This document shows, one piece after another, positions 1 to 9,722 of a DNA stretch of 64,000 bases. Origin of the DNA: Ochromonas danica (taxonomy: Eukaryota; Sar; Chrysophyceae; Chromulinales; Chromulinaceae). The translations under genes were made by a program, and so were the position numbers. The stretch's first letter is position 1; the number at the start of each line of letters is the position of its first letter. Where the stretch lies: the NCBI GenBank assembly GCA_015146655.1, contig VKHL01000015.1:36453-100452 (forward strand), given 5' to 3'. Under the pieces are notes generated by a model that saw nothing but the letters and a program-made list of their open reading frames with translations, was not told the origin of the DNA and searched no databases.

Positions 1-870
1 AACGAGGAGTTTGAAGTGCAATCACCACCGATTGCAGCAACACGTGAGGATGATAGAGAAGATGCGAGCATTGCTAACCAAGGAAGCTTGCAAGGCAGCT
101 TGCAAGGCAGCTTACAAGGCAGCTTAGATGGCAGTCATGAAAATGTACTCTCCCACGAAGTATCGGAGACACATTCCGACAAGCATGATGACCCTGATTC
201 AGAGAATGTGGATGAAGTCAACAGACCAGCATCGCCTAAACAAATGAATTCCTCGTCGCACGATCTTCAAGAAAATTCCGCTGCTCATTCTTCGTTGAAT
301 GGAGAGCATAAAAATTCTGCAGCAGCCGATGAGGATGATGCTTATGAAGAAGATTATGAAAACGAATTTGAGGCAGACGAGGAAGTATCGCCAAATCATC
401 CTTTAAGCACCCCAGCCGTCCAAACGGAAGCAGTTGCCAACTTTCAGACCAAGTTAAGCTCGTCGAGTGATGTAAATCCTCCATCACCTGATACTGACAG
501 AGCAGCAACAACGACAACAACTATTAGCCCAGCTGTGATCGTGAATCAGTCTCCCAAATTAAACTCAAGTTTTAAAACAACTAACGAATCTGTTGACTCT
601 GCAACGAAGAAGTCAACACGAGAGTATTTATTTCCGGATAACGAGAGTGATGATAGTGGAGAGCATTCATTGGGGCATCCATCTCAGCCCCTTGCGCCTT
701 CCGCGGTAGCTTCTTCTCGAAATGCGATTCCGACATCAAACGTTGTATTGAGTTCTCCTGTCAATATAAATAACACTTTAAAAAGCAAGCCTGCAGCGAA
801 AGAAGCTGATGGAGACGAAACTTACGATGATGAAGAGTTTGACGACTATGACGTTTCGTTCGAATCCTAA
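1..870 (+). CDS. 3' end of an acidic low-complexity protein (5' partial)
   Basis: The frame is open from base 1 to the TAA at 868-870, so the start lies outside the window; the first in-window candidate codon (GTG at 16) is not a real start. About 289 residues are visible. The protein is rich in Ser, Asn, Asp and Glu, with a Gln-Gly-Ser-Leu repeat near its start in the window, a Tyr/Glu/Asp-rich block around residue 115 and a closing acidic stretch ending DDYDVSFES. No folded domain is recognisable and the sequence looks disordered. Function unknown; the acidic Tyr/Phe-bearing tail suggests a protein-interaction segment, which is inference. Confidence 0.7.
   Translation, partial: NEEFEVQSPPIAATREDDREDASIANQGSLQGSLQGSLQGSLDGSHENVLSHEVSETHSDKHDDPDSENVDEVNRPASPKQMNSSSHDLQENSAAHSSLNGEHKNSAAADEDDAYEEDYENEFEADEEVSPNHPLSTPAVQTEAVANFQTKLSSSSDVNPPSPDTDRAATTTTTISPAVIVNQSPKLNSSFKTTNESVDSATKKSTREYLFPDNESDDSGEHSLGHPSQPLAPSAVASSRNAIPTSNVVLSSPVNINNTLKSKPAAKEADGDETYDDEEFDDYDVSFES
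79..132 (+). repeat. 12-bp tandem repeat coding QGSL
   Basis: Four near-identical 12-bp units (caaggcagcttg type, with silent or single-base variants) run in frame inside the partial gene and encode Gln-Gly-Ser-Leu repeats, the last changed to Asp-Gly-Ser. Confidence 0.8.
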
Positions 871-1025
871 CATTAGATGCTTGCTTTAGACTTGTACATA
901 GGATTACTGTCATGTAATTTCCCGACTTTTCAATCTGTGGTTGTGTATGGTGCTTTAATTGCGTATTTATTTAGATACTATATCACGCCAATCATTTCTT
1001 AGCAATGCACTCGATCTTTGCCTTT

Positions 1026-2864
1026 CTAGATCCGATTTCTTATAAATGTCTCGAAAACAGAGTCTGCAGATGGCCTTGGACTTTCCAAGCGAAGCACATA
1101 TTTCCATCTCGAATCGAATGAGAGCGTTTCATTGATTTGCTTCAAAATGCTTATGTAGCAATTTCTCTTGATAAAGAGTTCACGCAATTTGTTTAGAGCA
1201 TTGCGTCTAATGATTGTTTGGATAATATCTTCTGTTTTGATAAGTGGAAGGGCAACTATTACGAGACACTGCAATGCAGTACATCGATCGGCTATCAAAG
1301 CGAGGCTTTCCAGCCCGATTCTCTTGCAATTTTCGAATCTAAGAGATATAAGGCCTTCTCCGAGTCGAACCAAAAGCACATTTAAGCCCCTTACTAATGC
1401 TTTGGCGAATCTGAGAGAAAAGTCCCGCAAGTGAGGGCAACTTTCTGATATAACAATGAGATGGTTATCATCGAGTATTTCATCAAACACCTCGACGGTG
1501 ATTGATTTTAATTGACCGCAACTTATTAAACAGTATTTCCAACTTGACAATGCTACATTGTAGGATGAAGATTGAAGTAGAACTACTTCTAATTCAAGAA
1601 GATTAGCTTTAATTGAGTCTGCAATTATCCTCAATACTGTGTCCGACCATCCCCACACTCTCATAGAGTAGAGTGGATACCGAGCCGCGGCTCCAACTGC
1701 ACTCGCAAATTCCAATCCTTGCTCATCTTCGGTGGTGAATGATGCCCCAATAGGCCCTCTCATTCTTAGCTCCAGTTTAGAGCGCTTTGATCCATCCACT
1801 TCCTCCACAATGTAGGTCATTACTCTGTTGATGAAAATGTGTTCTAGCTTTGGACAAAGATTCAACACGGGACCAAAGCAATCTGTAGTAACGGTATGAT
1901 TCAAATCATCAATAACCATGCTGATTATGTTTGGAACACCGCCTGCCAAGAAGAGCATATCTTCATTGCTGATTTGATCGAATGTTCTTAGCATTCCACA
2001 TGAGAGCTTCAAAGCAACTAAACTCTTCAGGTTCATTAAACAAACGCCAATATTCTGACACAATACAGAACCTTTCTGGAAGCATAGTATCTTGAGGCCA
2101 TAACAGCTGGTAGATATCAATTCAATATCATTCTGGTCCAGAGAAGACTCCGAAACATCGAGGATGACGAGTGTCTTACCCAATTCTGCAGCTAGCTCTG
2201 CTAGGGTTGTTGACAATGGGACTATGGGGTGCTTCACAAATAGCTCAGCAACACTGTCCAATCGCGAAGTATATGCTATTACTTTGATTAAAGCCGTGAT
2301 CGAACCATTCCGCTCAGACAAAATAGAGATCTTATCCAGTGAACGACAGGACAGAATGATATCGGTAAGTATTCTTAATTCCTCTTCAACCACTTCTCGT
2401 TTAGGATTCTCTTCAATTCTTATTCCTTCCACTCGTTCTAGCAATACGTTGTTTAAATTAGTATAGAATCTGAGTAGATGAATTCGAACGAAAAATGTGA
2501 GAAGGCATACAGTGCGGCTATTCAACCAGCCGATATAGGCATTCATGTTGTTTCTGATCTTTGGTCCTTCGTCACGAAGTGCCAAGTTTGGGTGCTTTAA
2601 TGCTCTGAGGAAGATAGGCCTTTTCGAAGGTGCACAAGAGATATCCATGCTCGATATAGTCTGATGATCTCCAAGGAAGTCAGCTAACACTTTGATTACC
2701 ACTTCAATGGGCAAAGAAAAGAAACAGACACCCCTTGAATATCCTTTCCCTGCTATGTTCCTTTCTTGTTCTTCTTCTTCTTCTTCCTCCTCCTTTCGAA
2801 CACTTAGGGACTCCTCCTTTCCCATTATATCAGAGATAGTCCAAGGGCACTCCTTTGCCATCAT
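1026..2864 (-). CDS. F-box-like / leucine-rich repeat protein
   Basis: Single-exon gene of 612 residues. After a Glu-rich stretch (residues about 20-35) comes an F-box-like segment with LPIEVVIKVLADFLGD, where F-boxes typically carry LPxE. The rest consists of irregular leucine-rich repeats of the AMN1/FBXL type, for example LVILDVSESSLDQNDIELIS and CPHLRDFSLRFAKAL. This architecture is that of substrate receptors of SCF ubiquitin ligases; the F-box is weak, so the ligase role is inference. The start is ambiguous: ATG ATG at 2864 or the in-frame ATG of MGKEES about 13 codons later, both created by a 36-bp duplication. It lies head-to-tail with CDC27 on the same strand. Confidence 0.7.
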   Translation of the reverse strand: MMAKECPWTISDIMGKEESLSVRKEEEEEEEEQERNIAGKGYSRGVCFFSLPIEVVIKVLADFLGDHQTISSMDISCAPSKRPIFLRALKHPNLALRDEGPKIRNNMNAYIGWLNSRTVCLLTFFVRIHLLRFYTNLNNVLLERVEGIRIEENPKREVVEEELRILTDIILSCRSLDKISILSERNGSITALIKVIAYTSRLDSVAELFVKHPIVPLSTTLAELAAELGKTLVILDVSESSLDQNDIELISTSCYGLKILCFQKGSVLCQNIGVCLMNLKSLVALKLSCGMLRTFDQISNEDMLFLAGGVPNIISMVIDDLNHTVTTDCFGPVLNLCPKLEHIFINRVMTYIVEEVDGSKRSKLELRMRGPIGASFTTEDEQGLEFASAVGAAARYPLYSMRVWGWSDTVLRIIADSIKANLLELEVVLLQSSSYNVALSSWKYCLISCGQLKSITVEVFDEILDDNHLIVISESCPHLRDFSLRFAKALVRGLNVLLVRLGEGLISLRFENCKRIGLESLALIADRCTALQCLVIVALPLIKTEDIIQTIIRRNALNKLRELFIKRNCYISILKQINETLSFDSRWKYVLRLESPRPSADSVFETFIRNRI

Positions 2865-2885
2865 ATCAGAGATAGTCTAAGAGCA
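2814..2885 (+). repeat. 36-bp tandem direct repeat over the start of the LRR gene
   Basis: Two 36-bp copies (2814-2849 and 2850-2885) differ at a handful of bases. On the minus strand each copy carries an in-frame ATG, so the duplication produced two alternative start codons for the LRR gene; the upstream copy has TAG where the downstream one has TGG, which fixes the upstream limit of the frame. Confidence 0.8.
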
Positions 2886-3147
2886 AGGCAGCAGAAAGCT
2901 GTTGGGATTTGACTGTATAGGATATGATTGTGATGTGAGGGATTTGATTGTGTGGGGCAGCTGAGAGGCGCCAGAGCGAAGACAACAAGGGACCAATGTC
3001 AACTGTGCTGACCTAAAACTCACAAATCCTGAGTTCTTAGTCACTCACGGGCTATTTTCGCTAAACACTTAGAATTCAGAGGTTTAAGAATGACAACAAC
3101 AGAACTTACTAAATTGAAGAGTTACAACTACCGATCAGCTAAGAGCT

Positions 3148-5992
3148 CTATATGACACCAGGAGGTTCTTCTAAGGAGTCCATGATAACCTATTTTCAAA
3201 GGAAGTTGAATGTGATGTTTCAGGGACATGAGATATGATGAACCAACCTTTAAAGCATGTGCCTCCTTGGGATCTAGATCCATGGCAATGTTGAGATGAT
3301 TAAAAGCCTCTTGAAATCTGCCTAGGCGTTGATACACCTGTCCCAACAGAGCATGTACAGGAGGCTCCTGAGGTGCGACATCCTCCACGATAAGCAACTC
3401 TTCTAGCGCTTCTTCCGCAGCATCTTGACTCAGAAGAATATGTGCTCGTTGAAACCGAAGCTATTCAAAAGAAGAAGAGCAGAGTGTTCATACACACTAA
3501 TCGGACCAACCCATGCAATTCACAGGTTATCTCTCACCTGAGGATTGTTTGGATCTCTTTCACTGGCCAATTCCAATACTTGCAAGGCTTGAGTGATCTT
3601 TACCTCATGACCTTGAGCACTGAGAGCCATAGCTAAACAGCCAATCACAGACAACGATCAAATCAAACCCGCGGTTAAAGCAATCCATATTGTCCAGTCT
3701 AACTTACCATAGTAGCAATCTAAGACAGAGCTGCGGCTATTAATACTCCGTGCAGTCTTGAAATAGTATTCAGCTTGTTCATACTTTTCCTGTTTATAAC
3801 AAATACTACCTAAGCCATAATATGCATTATAATGGCGATGATTATTGAGCAGAGCATGGTTGAAATAGTCAATTGCTCGCTCTACGTTATCATTGGAGAT
3901 GTACTCATGCCCTGCGAGGGTGTAGGCATAGAAGAAATGTGGATCGAGAGAAAGTGCGCGGTTGAAGTGTTTAATCGCACTGTCTGTGTCTTTGATTAAC
4001 GAGAAGAAGTTTCCTAATGTACAATACGTCTCTGGTGCAAACTTGTCAACTTCATAAACCTTTTCATGTGATTCCACCCCACCCCACCCCACAGAGAAAG
4101 ACAAGCAAAACAACAAACATAACAATGAGAAATGACAAAGAAAACAACTAAAACAAGGTTGACACTAACCTGCTGTGCTAAGGCTGATAACTCTTTCTCC
4201 TTCTTTAAATGCCACAAAGCAGTACTGTAATATTCAATTCCTTGCACTCGAAATGTCTCGTGCTGCAACATGTTGCGGTACAGAAGGACAGACACCTTGT
4301 AGTCGTTCATATCTAAATAAGCCTTAGCCAGTAACTGACAAGTCAGTCCAGAGCGAAGATGCTTCTCAGGTAAACTATTCAGAGCATCAATACACTCCAA
4401 GGAGTGGTAGTTATAGAGGAGCTGGACTGCTTTAGCGTATGTCAAGAGGATTTGTTGGAGTTTGGCCAAATCAATCACTTGAACCTCTTCTTGAGCTTCC
4501 ATCTCATGTTCTCCTATTGTCTCCATTGTGCGGAAGTGATCGGTATTCTCGGAATTTGGATACTTTGGGACATCCCGTCCAGTATTAGCCGTTGGCCTTT
4601 TCTTCACTACTGTAGGAGGAGGGGGAGGAGTAGTCTCCATAGGATGCACAGTTGATAAGTTTAATCCACTCAGATGATGGTAGGACACCTCCCCCTGCTC
4701 GAAGATGGGACTGTACAGACCGCTATCTGCCGCCTTAATGGCAGTCGCTCCAGTATCGAAGGCACCAGAGAAGGACAGCCTGGCTGAGGGACCAAAGCTA
4801 ACCCTTCTCTCTCCATGTCGACCATTCTCTCGAGCTGTATGACCTTGAGGATGCATAGCCGTATTGGTAGCGGTCATACCTGCCATAGAAATGACCGAAG
4901 ATGAAGAGAGCAAAGGGTCAGCAGCAGCGGATCCAGTGTTGGGGTTAGAAGGTGTTGGACCTCCAAATAGTGCTCGAGGCCGTGCCTTGCCCTGCATTAC
5001 ACTCTCCTCTTCCTGTTGGCTTATCGACAACATGCTGCGTGAAATGGGCGAGGGTGCTGAGTTGGGTGTGCAGGTGTAAGGCGGCTGTAAAGACATTGTC
5101 GACAATCCCATTGCTACTGATGTGCCTGGGGTCATCTGTTCACCATAGCCATAGGATTTGGATCCCACGGATGGTTGAGGAGGCATAGTGGATAGACCCA
5201 AGGCCACGGAGGATCCTGGAGTCAGTTGCTCCACCAGACTATACGTCTTTTGAACAGATGGCTGCAATTGTGTAGTTGAAGGAGAGTGCATAACTTCCAA
5301 TGGTGGCTTTTGTGATCGCAAAGTTCGGTTCGCTGCTGCTTGAGCAAGAGGGGCAGCTGCTGTGGTGACAGATGGCAGAGAAGATGACTGCAAGGCCTGC
5401 AGCACCTTCTCCATGGGCTCTTCCACGCCCATCTCACTCAACTCCGTGATTGCTTCCCAGAGATACGGGTCCAACTAGAGTATAGTACATGCATGCCATT
5501 TGTGTGGCAAGGTGAGAAATGTGCGCGTAGGTGTGTGTGCAAGTGTGTGTGTGTGTGGCTAACCTGCAGGGCCGTTAGTAAATAGCGCTGGGCGAACTCT
5601 AGGCGTTGTTGCCTTTTGCAGATCAAACCTAGTAGATAAACCCCCGCAGCTCCTCCAGGAGTAGAAGAAAATTGATTGGCATTGATACTATCCAAACTGA
5701 GGAATGCCGGCTGGTCGACTAGCACTGCCTCCGCCTCCGTCAACTTGCCCAGTGCGAGGCAAGTCTGAGCGAAGAGGTATTTAGCCTCCTGACATGAGGA
5801 ATAGACAGTTTCTTGTAGGATTAGGTAGGTCTGTTTGACTTTTCCGAGGCGGTAGTAGCACTGAGCGAGTTGGTAGAGATGGCTGGGGGAGCGGTCCTCG
5901 TAATAGGCGCGCTCGGCATAGAACTTCGCTGTCTCATAGAGATTCTTGGAAAGATAGAATTCACTAAAGGAGGACCAAGAAACGCTTGGCAT
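3148..5992 (-). CDS. CDC27: Anaphase-promoting complex subunit 3 (CDC27/APC3)
   Basis: Six exons on the minus strand: 5992-5564, 5474-4170, 4059-3708, 3632-3538, 3460-3248 and 3189-3148; phases are consistent and give about 811 residues, close to the usual 750-830. Residues 1-143 form the N-terminal TPR dimerisation region, ending in GGAAGVYLLGLICKRQQR. Exon 2 continues with LDPYLWEAITELSEMG, then a disordered Ser/Pro/Thr-rich linker that in this family is phosphorylated in mitosis. The C-terminal TPR array starts near YAKAVQLLYNYHSLEC and includes SLDPHFFYAYTLAGHEY and HYNAYYGLGSICYKQEKYEQ, the core that binds the Ile-Arg tails of CDC20 and CDH1. It is a scaffold of the APC/C ubiquitin ligase. 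The last exon is tiny (13 codons, ending DSLEEPPGVI) and the least certain. Confidence 0.93.
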
Positions 5993-6461
5993 CGTTTGAA
6001 ATGGTCAAAGGCTGCTAAAGGTTAAATAGCAGCAGTTAAATTACTATTTATTCACAACAATCCAATCGAGCGATTTCAGCGGTTATCTATTATTGTTTTG
6101 CGTTGTCAAAAATGAAAAACTGTTTTCCAGAAATAATAAACACGTTTTACTGTTAATCTCTTAAATTATGGTTACTGCTCTCTTGTTTTGCTGCCATGCG
6201 CAACTATATTATATATCATCCATGTTACTTCCTGTTATGCTCTCGTTTCAATTAAACGTTCGCAACTATTGTACATCAAACCATGCTGTTCTTATCTCGG
6301 AAACAGCAAGGAAATGCGCGTAATCGTGGACATGTCAGCTATTGCCCGTTACTAGTCATAGTTTGTTGGCGATCCCGCTCCTCTTTATATGCAGGCAGGT
6401 TTACTTACCCCTATTCTTTAGGTCAATCCACGAAGGAAGGCATTCTCTCTGTCTCTTCCAG
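5993..6461. other. Intergenic region upstream of CDC27
   Basis: About 470 bp between the CDC27 start and the end of the hydrolase-like gene. It is AT-rich near CDC27 and contains an AAACACGTTTTA element near 6138-6149, about 150 bp from the CDC27 start. An open frame at 6283-6681 on the plus strand overlaps the hydrolase gene and has no recognisable protein character. Confidence 0.5.
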
Positions 6462-7607
6462 TCAAGTCAAGGTGGCTGCTTTGATCAGAGCATCTCCTTT
6501 CCCCAGCAACAAGTCCATATCAGAGCAATCAGGGATATACAGCAGCTGCGGAGATAACATACTATCCTTCATACACTCTCCTTCTAATGAATCACTGCCA
6601 ATACAACCAACGACTTTCCGATACAAATCTGATTCATTCAATAGATGTACTATATTATGGAGCAGTGCAGATCCTGCGTGATCATGGTAGAGAGCTACTC
6701 GAACTAACTGACTCAAGTCAACACTAAACCACTTCTTATCCTCATAATAACAGGGCACTTGTTTCACTTGAAAAGAAGTAATTCCCAATAGTCTGAACAT
6801 ATAAAATAGAAACTGACGATAGGAGTTGGCAGAGAGAATTTCTGCCCAACATGTCAGAGAATCATAGCCTCCAAGCCACCAGAAGGTCTCAAAGCATCCT
6901 ACCCACGCATTCAGTAGATATCCTCCGTGTAAGCTCACCATGGGGGCGACCAGCACCAGACGCTCCACTTGATACTCCAGAGGAGTTGAACTGAACGCCT
7001 GCCACCACCGCATTAGGAATTGACAGCTGAAGGCAAATCCGACTAAGAGCATAGGCTTCTGGCCATTTGATTCAAAGATGAGGTCGACCACCTGTGTTAG
7101 GTGAGAGAAAGGGTCTTGAAAGACTGCCTCCAAGGGACAGATCCAGACGGTCTGACCGTTGCTCACCAAGGAGGTGACAAGTGACTGATTGTCATACCTC
7201 AGCAAGTGTGCGCACTGCTGGTGAGAATCTACAATAATGAGAACAGCTGGAAGGCCATCACCATCTCTTCTTTTGCCTGGGAGGAGGTGATGGCGCAGAG
7301 GTCTGACTTCTAGGAGAGAGGCAATCATACCTCCCGTCTCCTCCAAGACATGTCTGTGAATTACAGCCCCTGGTAGAGCGGAGTCTTCTTGTTCTCTATC
7401 TAAACAATAGCTGAGACGGAAGCGGAAGTGGCGCTGCAGCATGGCAGAGTGAAGGTAGAGTGAGTCCAGAGCCCCACTGAGGGGGAAGTGCGCATAAAAA
7501 CACTTGATCAACCATTCCAGTGTACTGAGAATGCGAGATCCTGGAATAAGCAAAAACACTCGAGCCAGCACAAGCAGACTTCTGATGTGGACCATGGTTG
7601 TTGTCAT
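6462..7607 (-). CDS. Alpha/beta-hydrolase-like protein, probable non-catalytic
   Basis: Single exon; 381 residues from the ATG at 7607. An in-frame ATG at 7790 would add 61 residues, but that stretch translates the promoter-like motif shared with neighbours, so the inner start is preferred. The order looks like an alpha/beta hydrolase of the PhaC/esterase sort: a beta strand PAVLIIVDSH, then LVTSLVSNGQTVWICPLE, a helix, the strand and elbow region PMLLVGFAFSCQF, and VERLVLVAPMVSLHGG. At the nucleophile elbow, where families have G-x-S/C-x-G, the sequence is G-F-A-F-S, so the nucleophile is missing or shifted by two positions. Substrate unknown. A fragment of the same gene occurs inverted inside each of the tandem units downstream. 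Confidence 0.6.
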   Translation of the reverse strand: MTTTMVHIRSLLVLARVFLLIPGSRILSTLEWLIKCFYAHFPLSGALDSLYLHSAMLQRHFRFRLSYCLDREQEDSALPGAVIHRHVLEETGGMIASLLEVRPLRHHLLPGKRRDGDGLPAVLIIVDSHQQCAHLLRYDNQSLVTSLVSNGQTVWICPLEAVFQDPFSHLTQVVDLIFESNGQKPMLLVGFAFSCQFLMRWWQAFSSTPLEYQVERLVLVAPMVSLHGGYLLNAWVGCFETFWWLGGYDSLTCWAEILSANSYRQFLFYMFRLLGITSFQVKQVPCYYEDKKWFSVDLSQLVRVALYHDHAGSALLHNIVHLLNESDLYRKVVGCIGSDSLEGECMKDSMLSPQLLYIPDCSDMDLLLGKGDALIKAATLT

Positions 7608-7813
7608 GGTCTGCTTTCCCAAAAATTCCCTCCGCCAGCAGCAGAGAGAGAAGGAACAAACGGATTTCTTTGAAGAAGCCCGTTTTATCGAACAACACGT
7701 TTTACTCTCTGATTGGTTGTTTATATCGATTGAGAGAGTTATGGGGCAATCAATCTCACATGAATTAGCTTTTATATTTCGCAATATCAACTCATTACAA
7801 AGATATCACTAAT
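7608..7813. promoter_or_regulatory. Putative promoter of the hydrolase-like gene
   Basis: Contains the element block AACAAACGGATTTCTTTGAA then CCCGTTTTATCGAAC and CAACACGTTTTAC (about 7653-7710), plus TATATCGATTG near 7727. Closely related blocks stand before the next gene (8418-8450) and inside both tandem units (9588-9620, 10794-10826). Shared position upstream of separate start codons suggests a promoter element; this is inference. Confidence 0.45.
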
Positions 7814-8299
7814 TTACAAATAGGGCCACTTCTTGGGTTGCAAAGCTTTTCTACCATCTGGAAGTGTGACCCATTCTTTCTCGGGATATTTCAAAGTTGA
7901 TATTTGACGAGTCTCTCTGTCCAAAGCAAGACAAGGACCTTCCATATCTTCAGATAAGCAGCATAGCATCCATTTGCACTTGCCAAAACCATCGCAATCT
8001 GGACCTTTCCTACGCAGAGTGTTCATATGGTGATGGCAATCGGGATGATGAAATTCTGACTGCCGACAAGTGCACTCTCCGCCACAGTCAGAGCATCCCC
8101 AATATCCAAAGTGATGTTCTTGAGGGAGAAGCGCAACGTTTTCTGGCTTGATTAAAATCGATTTGGTTTTGTGGTTCTCCAGAAGCACTTCCACCCCGAT
8201 CCGCCCGTTGTCATTCTTAGCAGATATTATCTTTCCTCTTCGCTCATTATAGGCTTGAGTTTGCAAATTTACCACTTTAACAATGACCCCTAACTTCAT
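7814..8299 (-). CDS. Small Cys/His-rich protein with a KPEN-type beta module
   Basis: 161 residues from ATG at 8299 (MKLGVIVKVV). A longer open frame to 8437 reads through the repeated promoter block, so it is not used. Residues 1-55 resemble the short beta module common in algal MYND and ankyrin proteins: RGKIISAKNDNGRIGVEVLL followed by KSILIKPENVALLP. Residues about 60-125 are rich in Cys and His (YWGCSDCGGECTCRQSEFHH, CHHHMN, CKWMLCC), a likely metal-binding region of unknown fold. The C-terminus is basic and aromatic. No named family is recognised; a zinc-binding role is inferred from the Cys/His spacing only. Confidence 0.65.
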   Translation of the reverse strand: MKLGVIVKVVNLQTQAYNERRGKIISAKNDNGRIGVEVLLENHKTKSILIKPENVALLPQEHHFGYWGCSDCGGECTCRQSEFHHPDCHHHMNTLRRKGPDCDGFGKCKWMLCCLSEDMEGPCLALDRETRQISTLKYPEKEWVTLPDGRKALQPKKWPYL

Positions 8300-8516
8300 T
8301 TTTAATCTAAGATGAAATATAGTTCCACCCACCACAAATGCCTGGGGGCTGAAGACTGAGTACTGTGGACTCGATGGTCGTCGCCTCTCTAACAAAAACT
8401 GAGAAATTGCTGGCCACAAACGGATTTCTTTGAACAAACCCGTTTCTCAAAGAGCACATGCCAAGTGCAATCTAATTGGTCTGAAGAGTTGAAACAGTAT
8501 CTAGAGGTGGTCTGAG

Positions 8517-9071
8517 ATGAAGCAAGATAATGGATTTATTATATTCTTGATTCTCTTTGCCAATGTGGCCTTTCTCTTCTTTAGCAATCTGCTGTGGTGG
8601 GAGAGTTTGTTCTATAGTCTTTCCACGGCTGCGCTGTGGGCGATGAGTTGCTCTCCCTACAGCCCTTTGAGACCTTTGTTTGGTGGATTGGAGAGTGTTT
8701 GGGGGAGACTGAGGAGATGGATCCGCATCTCACTAATCGTGATGATGCTTGTGTTGGCTGTCATGACGTGGAGCATGCGACTGGTTGTTGTGGGTTTGTT
8801 CACATATCGCGGCCTGCTGTTCATCTTATCTGACCCTTCTTCCTCACGGAAACAAGCTGTTATCTTGACAATGAAAGAGTGGGATGAGTATAGAAGTGAG
8901 CGGGAGTATAGAACACGAAAATCTGCCTCACACAACAAACTCAACACCTCCTCTGCCTTGAAAAGTCCTCTTCATTCACCAACGGTAAGCTCCTTAACTC
9001 CCTTTGGGTTAGGATCCGGGCCGTCTTGCTCCCCAAACCTGGGTCTGGCAAATTCTGCCCTCTGGGTATAG
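8517..9071 (+). pseudogene. Duplicated first exon of the membrane FG nucleoporin, copy 1
   Basis: Open frame of 184 residues starting MKQDNGFIIFLILF and carrying the same hydrophobic segments as the intact gene (residues 7-27, 31-44, 70-105). A donor (ACG|GTAAGC) lies at 8984/8985 after 156 codons, in phase 0, the same phase as the true first exon. If unspliced it would give a membrane-anchor-only protein ending in ANSALWV; if spliced to exon 2 at 11602 it would be an alternative first exon. Whether it is expressed cannot be told from sequence. No FG repeats are attached, hence the cautious call of truncated copy. Confidence 0.7.
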
Positions 9072-9130
9072 GAGAGGATTGGTATCGTCTTCTTGGTCGT
9101 TGTATCTATCGTTACCTAGGATGCTACAGG

Positions 9131-9195
9131 GGAAGTGTGCACAAAAGAGATTGATCAACCATTCCAATACACTGAGGATGATGCTATATCAAATA
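9131..9195 (-). pseudogene. Inverted fragment of the hydrolase-like gene (unit 1)
   Basis: On the minus strand this piece translates as ILSVLEWLINLFCAHFP, matching ILSTLEWLIKCFYAHFP of the neighbouring hydrolase-like protein. DNA similarity to about 7478-7535 is clear but not perfect, so the copy is older than the tandem duplication. The same fragment recurs in unit 2 near 10337-10401. Confidence 0.75.
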
Positions 9196-9208
9196 CGTCA
9201 ATTGTATG

Positions 9209-9431
9209 CCTCTAGCCCGTCTTCTTGTTCTCTCTTCTCTAGACTGTCATAGAGATCCTCTAACTGACGCTTCTTTTGAGAGGGAAATTCATTGGTATTC
9301 GAGGGTGTTGGTGGGACAACCAGACTGTAGTTCACATGAAGTGTCTCTGTCGCCACCTCCTGGACCTCGTCTATCAGATCTGAGCGACCTTGAGAAGTCT
9401 CCTTCCTAGTATCAAGTGGGGAAGGATTCTG
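9209..9431 (-). repeat. Inverted copy of nucleoporin exon 2 fragment (unit 1)
   Basis: Reverse complement of 11788-12010 in exon 2 of the intact gene over 223 bp, with one mismatch noticed. It breaks off sharply at both ends. It creates an inverted repeat of more than 2 kb span with exon 2. Confidence 0.9.
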
Positions 9432-9722
9432 TTGAGATATTGTTAGTGTGGCTGTGGCTCAATCTGCGTGTCGTTAATCAACTGTTTATCTGCATCAATA
9501 CAATACATTGACAATGTTTCGTTTTGAGATGGGCTAGACTTTGCAGAGTCTATGACCCAGGCTTCTCAACAACTGCCCTTGCCCGAACAAACGGATTTCA
9601 AAGAACACGTTTTTCGACTATGACCGTATTGTTGTTTATTTTGTTGGCTGTTGTTGAGAGTTGTTGAGTGTACAGTAATTAGTGAAGAGTAAAAGCTAAT
9701 CTACGACTAGAGGTGGTCTGAG

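Larger units (their letters stand above)
8501..9706 (+). repeat. Tandem unit 1 (1206 bp) of the nucleoporin first-exon array
   Basis: First of two 1206-bp units that are almost identical (one difference noticed near 8534, a versus g). Each unit contains, in order: a short leader and ATG, a first exon matching that of the FG nucleoporin, a splice donor, unrelated sequence, an inverted fragment of the hydrolase-like gene, an inverted 223-bp copy of nucleoporin exon 2, and a promoter-like block. Confidence 0.92.

Noticed and set aside
6283-6681. 132-residue open frame on the plus strand
   Set aside because: Overlaps the end of the hydrolase-like gene in antisense, no recognisable protein character and no splice or promoter support.
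7608-7790. Upstream start of the hydrolase-like gene at 7790
   Set aside because: The added residues translate a promoter-like block that is repeated before other genes; conservation is of DNA, not protein.
8300-8437. Upstream extension of the Cys-rich gene
   Set aside because: Same reason; FKEIRL at its start is the translated promoter block also found before the hydrolase gene.
9206-9409. 67-residue frame in the tandem units (also 10412-10615)
   Set aside because: It is the antisense of the inverted exon 2 fragment, not a gene.
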